From NCBI GenBank assembly GCA_029204225.1, contig CM055112.1:29839203-29903202 (forward strand): a DNA stretch of 64,000 nucleotides, read 5' to 3'. Source of the DNA: Diphasiastrum complanatum. Its lineage: Eukaryota; Streptophyta; Lycopodiopsida; Lycopodiales; Lycopodiaceae. Both the position numbers and the translations under genes were made by a program. Below are positions 55,171 to 64,000 of this stretch, piece by piece. Under the pieces are notes generated by a model. The model was not told the origin of the DNA. It did no database searches and worked only from the letters and a program-made list of their open reading frames with translations. Position 1 is the first letter of the stretch. The number at the start of each line of letters is the position of its first letter.

Positions 55171-58100
55171 ATGGGATCAGTGGGAGCCTACCTTCTAGAA
55201 GCTAGTGAGAGGTTAAATTCTACCAATTATGCTATTTGGAAAGTGAGGATGGAGTCACTAATGGTGCTCCAGGATCTTTATGAGTTTCTAATAGATGATG
55301 AAGATGAACCTCTAGGTGCACATGAATTAGTGAGATACAAGAAGAGGTCTAGGCTTGCACTTCACTGTATTAAGATGAATGTAAGCAATGATCTTTTAAG
55401 GGAAGTATCATCATGTAAGAGGGCTAAAGAGGCTTGGGAATCTTTAAAATCTATCTATGAGTCTAGTAACACTTCGAGGGTTCTCATGCTTAGGAACCAG
55501 ATTCTACAAAGCATGAAGAGGAGTGATGAGAATGCACAAGACTATGTGCTAAGAATCAAGTCTCTTAATAGGGAGTTAGCTTCCATTGGAGAGAAGATTC
55601 AAGATAGTGAGCTTGTTCAGATTGTCCTAAATGGTCTAGGGAGTGGCTTTACAAATTTGGTCCAAAGCTTTGCAATCCAAGACACTTTGCCTACTATAGA
55701 AAAGCTACACAGTGTATTAGTAGCTGAAGAGTGTAGGATGTTGCATACCAATGCAAGAATGAATGCTATTTCTCTGCAGGATGGTGATGAGAAAGCTAGT
55801 TTCTCATTTAAAAGCAAGAAGAAGACCAATGGCAAGAAGAAGCACTTCAAGGAGACCAAGGAGGAGGATGAGGCTTCAAGCTCAAAGGGCAAGATCAAAG
55901 ACAAGTCCAAGTACAAATGTTTTTTCTGTGGAAAGAAAGGACATTTTGCATCAGAATGTCTCAAGAAGAAGAAGGCACAAGAGAGCAAACAAAGCAACAT
56001 TGCACATCAGGAGGAAGAGGAGGATGAAGAGTCATCCTTGATGGTTTCCAACAAACCACCATCATCCAAGAGCAACACCAATGATTCTTGGTGGATTGAT
56101 AGTGGGGCAAGTTCCCACATGACATATCAAAAGGACATATTCTCCACCTTACTTTCTTACAATGACTTACATAGATCAATCTATACTGCAAGTAGTCAAG
56201 AATGTAAGATAAGTGGAATAGGAACAATTCCCTTGTATGTGGGATCATCCAAAAGGATGAATCTAGATAATGTTCTTTATGTTCCTAAGTTAACCAAGAA
56301 TTTGCTTAGTGTTGGCCAGTTAATGGATAATGGCCTAGATGTACAATTTAAGCATGGAGTTTGTTCCATTCTTAGAAATGATGAATGTATAGCCAAAGGC
56401 TTTAAGCAAGGTAGATTGTTTAAGCTTGATGCTAATATTGCAGTGGAGAGTGTTAACTTGGCAAAGGTGGAGCTATCAAAGGTGGAACTGTGGCACAAAA
56501 GGTTGGGCCACCCCAACTACAAAGCCATGGAATCTATGACTACAAAGGAGCTTGCAGTTGGAATCCCCAAGCATTTGTCAAAGTGTGGGAAGAGATGTGA
56601 AGCATGCAGCCTCTCAAAGGCTCACAAGTTACCCTTCTCAGGATCTACATCAAGATCAAACTCTCCTCTTGAACTCATCCATTCGGATGTTCATAGTTTT
56701 TCACATGAGTCTAATGGTGGTGCCAAGTACTATGTAATCTTCATTGATGACTATTCTAGATTTTGTTGGATGTACCTCTTGTCTAGCAAATCAATGGTGT
56801 TTGATTCTTTTGTAAAGTTCAAGACTTTGGTAGAAAATCAACTTAGTACCAAGATTAAGGTATTAAGGAGTGATAATGGAGGTGAATATGTCTCCAATAA
56901 GTTGATTGACTTTTGTATTTCTAATGGCATAAAGAGGGAGTTGTCATGTCCATACACCCCTCAACAAAATGGAGTGAGTGAGAGAAGAAATAGATCTCTT
57001 TGTGAGTGTGCTAAGGCCTTAAGGCTAGATGCTTCTCTATCCAAACCATTTTGGGGTGAAGCAATAACTTGTGCTAACTATTTGTGCAATGGATTGCCAA
57101 ACCAAGCCATTGGAGGAATCACACCATTTGAAGCTCTATTTGGAGAGAAGCCCAATCTCAAAGATCTCAAAGTTTTTGGATCCACTTGCTATGTACACCA
57201 ATCCTTGGATAAGAGAAGGAAGGATGATGCAACATCCATCAAAGGCATCTTTGTGGGATATGGTGAGAATAGCAAAGGTTATAGAGTCTTCAATCCCATC
57301 ACTAGCAAGGTGATAGTGAGTAGGGATGTTATTTCTGATGAAGGACATGCTTGTGATTTGGATGATAATGCTACTAATCATCTTGATGCCAAGGATCATG
57401 CTAGGATGGAGGAGGAGCTTCCAAGTGAAGAAGAACTTGAGGATCCACCTCAAGATGCAAGAACTCCAAGAACTCCAAGAAGATCTACAAGGGCAAGATC
57501 CGAGCCATTGAGGCTCACCTATGATGGTCAAGGTGATCAAAGGGAAGGCTCATCATCTTTCACATCTTACACCTTTCTTACTTCAATGTTATATGAGCCA
57601 ACATGCTATGAAGATGCTTGTAAGTCTAAAAGTTGGATGGATGCTATGCAAGTAGAGTATGATGCTCTTATTGAGAATCATACTTGGGATCTTGTGGATC
57701 TTCCTCAAGGGAAGAAACCTCTTGATTGCAAGTGGGTGTTTAGATTGAAGTATAATCAAGATGGATCAATAAGCAAGCATAAAGCTAGGCTTGTTGCCAA
57801 AGGTTTTTTACAAACCAAAGGCATTGACTATGATGAGACTTTTGCTCCTGTGGCTAAGCTTGTTACTATCAGGTTGATCATTAGTCTTGCTACAACCTTC
57901 AATTGGGAGCTATTCCAACTTGACTTCACAAATGCATTCCTCAATGGTTATTTGGAGGAAGAGATCTACATGAGGCAACCCGAGGGCTTCATCAAGGCAA
58001 AGCATGAAGGAAAGGTGTGTTTTTTGAAGAAGAGCCTTTATGGGCTCAAGCAAGCACCTAGAGCATGGTACTCTAGGCTAAACTCTTTTCTCATTTCCAT

Positions 58101-59040
58101 CAATTTTGTAATGAGTGCCTATGATCCATCATTGTATATAAGTTTTCATGATGGCATGATCATTATTCTTGTTTTGTATGTAGATGACATTATCTTGAGT
58201 GGTAATGATCTAGATGGAATTAGAAATGTAAAAATTGCTTTAGCAAAAGAGTTTAAGATGGTAGAGCTCGGCCTATTGAGATTCATTCTTGGAATAGAGG
58301 TTATTAGAGGATGTGATTTTAGCTTCATTTGTCAATCTAAATATGCTACATCCATCCTAGATAGATTTGGAATGAAGAATTGTAAAGGCATTGAGACACC
58401 AATGGAGCAACATTTAAAAGCATCTATTGGTTGTGATGAAGCATCCTTTGAGGACATCACATTATATAGAAGGCTTATTGGCTCCTTGATCTATTTAACT
58501 ATAACTAGACCTGATCTTAGTTATAGTGTTGGAAAGTTAAGCCAATTCATGCAAAGTCCTCTAGTTTCACATTGGAAGATGGCCAAAAGAGTTCTTAGAT
58601 ACATTTCATTCACTAAGAATTTTGGTATTTTGTATAGAGGAACTAATCTTGGCTTAAGAGCCTATAGTGACTCGGATTTTGCAGGTGACAAAGTGGATAG
58701 AAGATCAACAAGTGCCTTTGCCACCTTTCTATGTGATGGAGTAGTATCATGGCTTTCCAAAAAGCAAGATACCATCTCCCTATCTTCCACAGAATCCGAA
58801 TACAAGGCCTTGACATCAACATGCAAGGAGGTCTTGTGGCTCAAAAGGCTATTGGTGGAGCTTCATGTCATGGAGGAGGAGATCCCTATCATCTATTGTG
58901 ACAACCAATCAGCCCAATCACTTGCAACTAATCCTACATTCCATGCAAGGAGCAAACACATCGAAATTGCTCATCATTTCGTGAGGGAAAAAGTGCAAGC
59001 TAAAGAGATCAAGCTCCAACACGTGCCATCATCAAGTTGA
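55171..59040 (+). CDS. Copia Gag-Pol polyprotein (1289 codons, early stop)
   Basis: One open frame from the ATG at 55171. Gag (UBN2-type, about residues 15-200), CCHC knuckle CFFCGKKGHFASEC at 250-263, protease IDSGASSHM with Asp 310, HHCC region from LWHKRLGH at about 440 with CEAC near 475, integrase catalytic Asp 506 (HSDVHS), Asp 568 (SDNGGEY) and Glu 604 (VSERRNR), RT with QLDFTNAFLNG (Asp 918) and LYVDDIIL (Asp 1005, 1006), RNase H with YSDSDFAGD, SSTESEYKAL and YCDNQSAQ. All catalytic residues are in place. A TGA at 59038-59040 cuts the frame inside the conserved RNase H end; the same frame continues ADLFTKPLPKDS after it. It is expressed from the 5' LTR by inference. Confidence 0.97.
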   Translation: MGSVGAYLLEASERLNSTNYAIWKVRMESLMVLQDLYEFLIDDEDEPLGAHELVRYKKRSRLALHCIKMNVSNDLLREVSSCKRAKEAWESLKSIYESSNTSRVLMLRNQILQSMKRSDENAQDYVLRIKSLNRELASIGEKIQDSELVQIVLNGLGSGFTNLVQSFAIQDTLPTIEKLHSVLVAEECRMLHTNARMNAISLQDGDEKASFSFKSKKKTNGKKKHFKETKEEDEASSSKGKIKDKSKYKCFFCGKKGHFASECLKKKKAQESKQSNIAHQEEEEDEESSLMVSNKPPSSKSNTNDSWWIDSGASSHMTYQKDIFSTLLSYNDLHRSIYTASSQECKISGIGTIPLYVGSSKRMNLDNVLYVPKLTKNLLSVGQLMDNGLDVQFKHGVCSILRNDECIAKGFKQGRLFKLDANIAVESVNLAKVELSKVELWHKRLGHPNYKAMESMTTKELAVGIPKHLSKCGKRCEACSLSKAHKLPFSGSTSRSNSPLELIHSDVHSFSHESNGGAKYYVIFIDDYSRFCWMYLLSSKSMVFDSFVKFKTLVENQLSTKIKVLRSDNGGEYVSNKLIDFCISNGIKRELSCPYTPQQNGVSERRNRSLCECAKALRLDASLSKPFWGEAITCANYLCNGLPNQAIGGITPFEALFGEKPNLKDLKVFGSTCYVHQSLDKRRKDDATSIKGIFVGYGENSKGYRVFNPITSKVIVSRDVISDEGHACDLDDNATNHLDAKDHARMEEELPSEEELEDPPQDARTPRTPRRSTRARSEPLRLTYDGQGDQREGSSSFTSYTFLTSMLYEPTCYEDACKSKSWMDAMQVEYDALIENHTWDLVDLPQGKKPLDCKWVFRLKYNQDGSISKHKARLVAKGFLQTKGIDYDETFAPVAKLVTIRLIISLATTFNWELFQLDFTNAFLNGYLEEEIYMRQPEGFIKAKHEGKVCFLKKSLYGLKQAPRAWYSRLNSFLISINFVMSAYDPSLYISFHDGMIIILVLYVDDIILSGNDLDGIRNVKIALAKEFKMVELGLLRFILGIEVIRGCDFSFICQSKYATSILDRFGMKNCKGIETPMEQHLKASIGCDEASFEDITLYRRLIGSLIYLTITRPDLSYSVGKLSQFMQSPLVSHWKMAKRVLRYISFTKNFGILYRGTNLGLRAYSDSDFAGDKVDRRSTSAFATFLCDGVVSWLSKKQDTISLSSTESEYKALTSTCKEVLWLKRLLVELHVMEEEIPIIYCDNQSAQSLATNPTFHARSKHIEIAHHFVREKVQAKEIKLQHVPSSS

Positions 59041-59141
59041 TTGGCTGATTTGTTTACTAAACCTTTACCTAAAGATTCATTTGTCAAGCTTAGATCTTCA
59101 ATTGGAGTTATTGATAAAAGCATTGTGATCTCCAAGGCTAG

Positions 59142-59154
59142 ATTTGAGGAGGAG
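59142..59154 (+). other. Polypurine tract of the young copia
   Basis: The purine-rich run ending TTTGAGGAGGAG directly precedes the 3' LTR. It primes plus-strand DNA synthesis. Confidence 0.9.
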
Positions 59155-59846
59155 TGTGAAAAATTGCCTACATTGGCAAATCTAGCCATGTAGAATATTG
59201 TACATTTTGTCAATATTGTTTGTTGGTTACTTGAATGGCCAAAGTGCCACTGGTACATACACACCTAAAGTAGGTTACCACGAGTCAAGAGGAGTGGTTG
59301 TGTCTATTTGGTAGTGATTCCTACTTTGTAGGATCTAGACCATGATTTATGATGAGATTTGTACCTACCATGCACCTACCAAGCATAACTCTTGGATCTA
59401 GACTAGGGTTTTCACATTAGGGCAAGAAAGTGGAGTCTACTTCTTTATTACATGCTGGATTTTCACCTAACTTTGCAAAAGGAAGTGTGTTTTACTATGT
59501 ATTTCCATTCTCCATAGTGAGAATATAGAAACTTTTTGGAGCCTCAAGGAGAAACTCGAGTTTCCTCTCATTGTATGGTGATTACCCTATTTTTCCAATA
59601 AAACCCAGCTTTGGCACTTTGTAAACACTGTCTACAGGCCGTACTACAGCCTTATTTCCACACGTGTGGAGTTGGATTAGACTATTTGATCAATGCTTTG
59701 ATTGTCTCTACTTGTTTCCTATCAAGCTGCTAAACTAGATCTTGTTTTCTGATGACTAGTTTCTGATAGATTGTTTAACAAGCATACAATCACCTTGTGG
59801 ATCATTCAAAGATCCATTTATGGTCCTTAGTACTGTACTTTTCACA
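59155..59846 (+). repeat. 3' LTR of the young copia (692 bp)
   Basis: Same length as the 5' LTR. Differences include G/A at the equivalent of 53895, T/G in CACTTGTAC, and C/T at four later spots. Confidence 0.97.
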
Positions 59847-59851
59847 TTAGA

Positions 59852-62800
59852 CACAAAAAACATCACATTCATCATGCATCAATTCCTCATGAAAGAGCAA
59901 ACTTGCCAAAATCATCATCTCTTGATAATCTCTCAAAGTACGTACAAAATGAGCTCTCAATCCATATCAAATGATCTCAGATATGAGATTAGGGTAGAAT
60001 GCCATTAGGGTAGACCCTAAACCTGGCTATCAAAGCCTTAGATCATGCATAATTACCCTCTTGGTAGCTCGAGTCAACTGACTTACAAAAGTAGGTGGCC
60101 GAACTTTCTCCTTAGATGTAGCTTGGAATTTAAAAAATGGAAATACTTCTTGGGTTATACATTCTCCATGAACTACCTGCTTTTTATAGTTGAAAGCTCT
60201 AAGGTCATTTGGCCTAGCTTATCCAAAACTTGCTCTAAACTAGTCATAATGGTCAAAATTGCCAAGTAAAGCTAAAAAGAACTTTTGCATGACTAAGTGA
60301 CTAAGTGAATTTGGACGCAAATTAAAAATTGGTCATGTACCCTAATTTTAGACGTGTGGAGAAACCATGTGAAGTTTATTTGCTATTGGCCTCATATAAA
60401 CTCAAATTGCCAAACTATCTAGAAAGCTAGAAAATTTGTTGACAATTTTCACATTTGTGTGAGTGGATTCATGTGGAAGACCTTTTTTTTTTAATGTGCT
60501 AATTGTATACAATAAATTGAAGATGTCTACCTAATCATTTCATAGAATTCTTCCGTAAAGTTTGTAATTGAGTACTTAATTTAAAGCGCAACTCCAAAAT
60601 TGGTAGAAATATGTTTAGGAAAAGTACTTTTATTACCATCTAATTCAAGCTTTGTTATCATCCAAAATGCCATGTCCCTATGAGAGTCTTCCATGAAGCT
60701 TATTGAGTACTTAATTTAAAGTATAATTCTAAGATTGGTAGAAATATGTTTAGGATAAGCACTTTTGTTTGCAAACTAATTTGATCTTTGCTTATGTCCA
60801 AAATGCCATGTCCCTATGAGAAATTGAGGGTTGTACAATATTTATAAACCAGTGGATACAATCCCTAACAACAAATGAACTTAGGAAATATATTCTATAT
60901 TTTATTGTATTTTAATCAAATTTTGTTTTCAACAAAGAAGTTGATATACCAACAAAAGAGATATGCTAATTTTGAATGAGTATACATGCAACAAAAGACA
61001 ATTTTAATCTTTCTAGATTGTAGTTTTTTTGTATCTTTTGGGTGATTGTATCTATAAATCTTGATAGGTATATAACCATGTTGCCATGTTGAAAAGTTGT
61101 CATATTTGAATTCACAAACACAAAAAAAACATGCATATTGTTTAGTCTTTGTATGATGAGTTTAAAATTAAATGCCTAGTACTAATTTGATATATCACTC
61201 AATTTTTTCTTTTATATGTTTGAAAAAGACTCATGTATCATCTACAAAGTTGTATTAAGACGTGGTTAGTCTAGCTACTTGAAGCTTTTACAAGTTATGA
61301 TGGTATATCAAATTTTTTATGAAAATAATGAAATAAAGCACAAAATTGTCGGACTCCTCTTTGAAGCTACAATAGATGAAAGGTGAAAGGTGACCATCAA
61401 CTTGTAGTTTAGAGACACAACCACATAGAGCATTTTTGTATATCTTATAGTCCAACATTTTTTAAGTGGTTAATTATATAGACAAAATCTATATTATGGT
61501 GAGAGACAAAAGTCATATTTATCCAATTTCTTTTCATTTAGTAATTTACAATGCATTTGTCTATTTTTCTTGTTGTTTTTAGCGGCTACAAAAGTAATTC
61601 ATGTATATATTGTTGCACTACTTTATGATATATAAAGATTAAATCCTATAGGCCTATGCGAATATGCTCATTCTTTTTTAAGAGATCATCATATACTTTC
61701 GTCAATAACATGTACTTGGTTTTTTTGTTCACAACTCTAAACATTTTCTAATAACAAGTTGGATGATACTTTAATTTCTTTCTCATGTCCTATATCATTA
61801 TGGTATCGTATGAACATGGTGTTCCATTATTGTTTATCAAGTATGCATGATTCAAGTTGGGTACTTACAACTTTTTGTTTCCAATTACATCGTGACAGTT
61901 AAATTTTTTAGACTCCACATTGTTCAAGAACCCTTACAATGAAACAAGGTGAAATCACTCTCTACATCTAGCTTTTTAGCCTTCCAGTGCTTCATAATTC
62001 CCAACATGTTTCCTCTTGTCTTTTGAAATCTAGGACAATAATTTAAGAGAAAATATCAAAATTTATCTGTGACTTTCCATTTAATTTAGCATTATCTTTC
62101 ATAAGGTTGATTAACACGAAACATAAATAAAAAAATTATTACTTATCATTTTGTATGTATTGAAGTTAATTACTCTAAAAAGAAAGCTCCAATATATCCT
62201 TATTTACCATTTATCATGTTAAATGTATATTTTTATGATTTTTTGGTTTTAAATCTAGGGCATGTATGTGTGTAATGTCATTGTGTAAGGGTGTAAGACT
62301 GAGATACCAATTATGAAGTTTATGATAATGTATTATTTCTAAAAGTAACCATTAATATGGCACAATGTATTTGTATTCTAACATCAACATAAATTTTAAA
62401 AAATAAACAACTTTTGTACTACAAACCTGTAGACATATCGTTTGAATTCAAATAAAATGCTTACATATTTTGTTTAAGATCATTCTATCTCATTCGACAA
62501 AGATTTTGTATGATTAGTGAAACAAATCATTGATATAATGTCTTTACAGTCCTATCAATACAAGAAACACAACAAATGATTACTATTACTTTGAGTGTGG
62601 CATTCATAGCCTCCAAAGTATAGCATGTGAATCAATCATGAAGAGCATTATACCATGTGATAATGCTTTCATAGCGTAATTGGATATCATTATTTCATTT
62701 CAATTAAATGAACTCTGAATAATACTCTACTTTTCTATTGAAATGTTGTCTATTTATGCTCTCTTGGACAATTCTAATATTGTAATGTTATGGTTTCCCA

Positions 62801-63504
62801 AAAGAGAGGACTGAAATAAATAGAAAATCAACAAAAATAAATTGTGACATGAATTGCATTCATGTAAAAGCTTTTTTAGTTTTTATCCTAGAATAAAAAT
62901 GTGCTCATACAAATATGTTTTCACCTTGGCATCTTACAAACTATTTTAAAAGCTATGCATAGGTTGTATGTATACAAAATAATTTTGATATTTATTTTGT
63001 CAATAGTCGTGTTATAGTTAGTCTTCAAGAAGAGATTATTTTAACCTTGATAATTGTTGATATGGTGTCTTGGTGAGGTTTTAAAATTGAACGGTAGCTT
63101 TCTAAAATCATGTCTTTTATTATGTGACACTTAGACACTTTTTGATAAAAACTTGAAAATATGGACCTATTTAACATTGGATGTAATCTACTTAAAAAAA
63201 ATTTGATTTTTGCAAAAAATTAAGTTGATATTTTTATAATGTAAAAGCCATAAAATATAAGTATAGATATTGCATAACATGCGACAACCAGTTTTACAAA
63301 TTTGGCCATGGTTTTTCTTAAGCCTAGTCCAAGGTATGACTATATACATGATCAAGAGGTCCAAATTGACAAAGTTAATTGGTGGTGAAATTATGATATT
63401 CTTTAAAACAACACAATCATAGTTTTATTGATTACATGACTTTTACCCAAGATTTCTAGAAATTTTACACAATTGAATCCAATTTTCTATCTCCTTTACT
63501 TTGA
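59852..63504. other. Unassigned AT-rich region
   Basis: The first few hundred bases are probably the rest of the old LTR interrupted at 53848. The remainder is AT-rich and shows no protein motif. Two imperfect copies of the phrase TTGAGTACTTAATTTAAAG (near 60570 and 60702), each followed by ATTGGTAGAAATATG, form a diverged direct repeat of about 130 bases (roughly 60560-60690 and 60695-60825). Confidence 0.5.
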
Positions 63505-64000
63505 AGTATATTGTTTTTTTTACCTAGTTATTCCAAGAATCTCACATTTAGCACCATTTGCTACATGAATAAACTTCTTAGAGCAAGACGAAAATGAAGA
63601 GTATTTCTCTCTTTGCCTTGTAACATGTGAGCTCACCCCACTATCAATCCACCAAGGATCTTCCTCCATAGAAATTGATGGTGTACACATGCATGCCATG
63701 AGTGACTCCTCTTTGAAGCCATGTCCCTCTTGATTGCTGAAGTTGAGTTGCCTTCCTTCTTGTTTTTCTTCATCTCTCTTCTTCTTGTAGCACTTTGAGA
63801 CAACATGCCCCTTTTTGCCACAATAAAAGCACTTGATTTTAGATTTTCCACTTGTTGATGGTTGTGAAGAGTCTTCATCACTGTCCTCCTTGGATTTGTC
63901 CTTCTGAAATGTTGATGTTGCTCTTTGCCCCTTCCTCTTGGCTTGTCCTTTGAGAAGAATGTTTTCTCCTCTCCACTATCCTTCAAAGAAAATTGGTTGA
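63505..64000 (-). pseudogene. Copia gag C-terminus, zinc knuckle and protease start
   Basis: Minus strand, running off the right edge. The zinc knuckle CFYCGKKGHVVSKC lies at about 63790-63833 with intact Cys and His. The protease reads WWIDSGVSSHVTRQ near 63625-63660 (DSGAS-type with Ala to Val). The gag part upstream has mixed frames and Lys/Glu-rich coding. Similar in type to copia F and the young copia. Confidence 0.85.

Larger units (their letters stand above)
53848..59846 (+). mobile_element. Young full-length Ty1/copia retrotransposon (5999 bp)
   Basis: Two 692-bp LTRs (53848-54539, 59155-59846) that differ at about nine positions by eye, TG...CA ends, an initiator-Met primer site, a long gag-pol frame, a polypurine tract and a perfect TTAGA target duplication (53843-53847 and 59847-59851). 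About 1.3% LTR divergence marks a recent insertion. It sits in an older LTR. Relatives of its gag and RNase H occur at 39552, 41440, 45847 and 47641. Confidence 0.97.

Noticed and set aside
55617-59264. Several frames of 60-134 codons antisense to the young copia
   Set aside because: They are shadows of the intact gag-pol frame.

Overview
The window is nuclear DNA of a land plant and consists almost entirely of transposable-element sequence. The evidence is many Ty1/copia elements primed by initiator-Met tRNA (TGGTATCA primer sites), a Ty3/gypsy element with a plant-type gag, a CACTA/En-Spm TNP2 transposase relic, long GA and TG microsatellites, and AT-rich DNA full of degraded coding sequence. 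The species cannot be read from the sequence. I found no convincing host protein gene, tRNA, rRNA, CRISPR array or bacterial-style operon.

Layout. 1-3196: 5' half of a minus-strand copia element (family A, copy A1), inserted into an older copia gag (3197-3425). That gag is preceded, on the minus strand, by a primer site, an LTR and an RNase H relic (3568-5098). 5.1-13.8 kb: mostly unassigned DNA, with a Pro/Ser-rich broken reading frame, a cluster of TTATCCAC-type palindromes, a degenerate minisatellite and a small GC-rich patch. 13772-20452: a composite, gag-protease-only gypsy element with outer LTRs. 20.5-22.8 kb: unassigned, with a microsatellite and tandem duplications. 22.8-24.5 kb: decayed copia RT/RNase H. 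25159-27391: plus-strand copy of family A (A3). 27392-32490: minus-strand copy A2, nearly complete in coding content. A3 and A2 form a large inverted repeat. 32491-39061: two more minus-strand copia relics (B and C) joined through an LTR. 39.5-47.7 kb: further copia fragments on both strands, including an LTR-RNase H-LTR deletion derivative with 33-bp-spaced CCAAT motifs in its LTRs. 48.1-53.0 kb: microsatellites and a decayed CACTA transposase. 53848-59846: a young, structurally complete copia element with 692-bp LTRs, a TTAGA target duplication and one long gag-pol frame, inserted into an older LTR. 59.9-63.5 kb: AT-rich and unassigned. 63.5-64 kb: another copia gag-protease fragment.

No pathway or operon is present. 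The genes are related only as parts of mobile elements (gag for particles, protease, integrase, reverse transcriptase and RNase H for replication and insertion). The points of interest are element history and regulation: a young element with one late stop codon, shared integrase-inactivating changes in A1 and A2, a captured integrase piece inside another gag, repeated LTR-RNase H chimeras, conserved palindromes and CCAAT arrays in LTRs, and an inverted pair that could form double-stranded RNA. I did not find a convincing new system beyond this.
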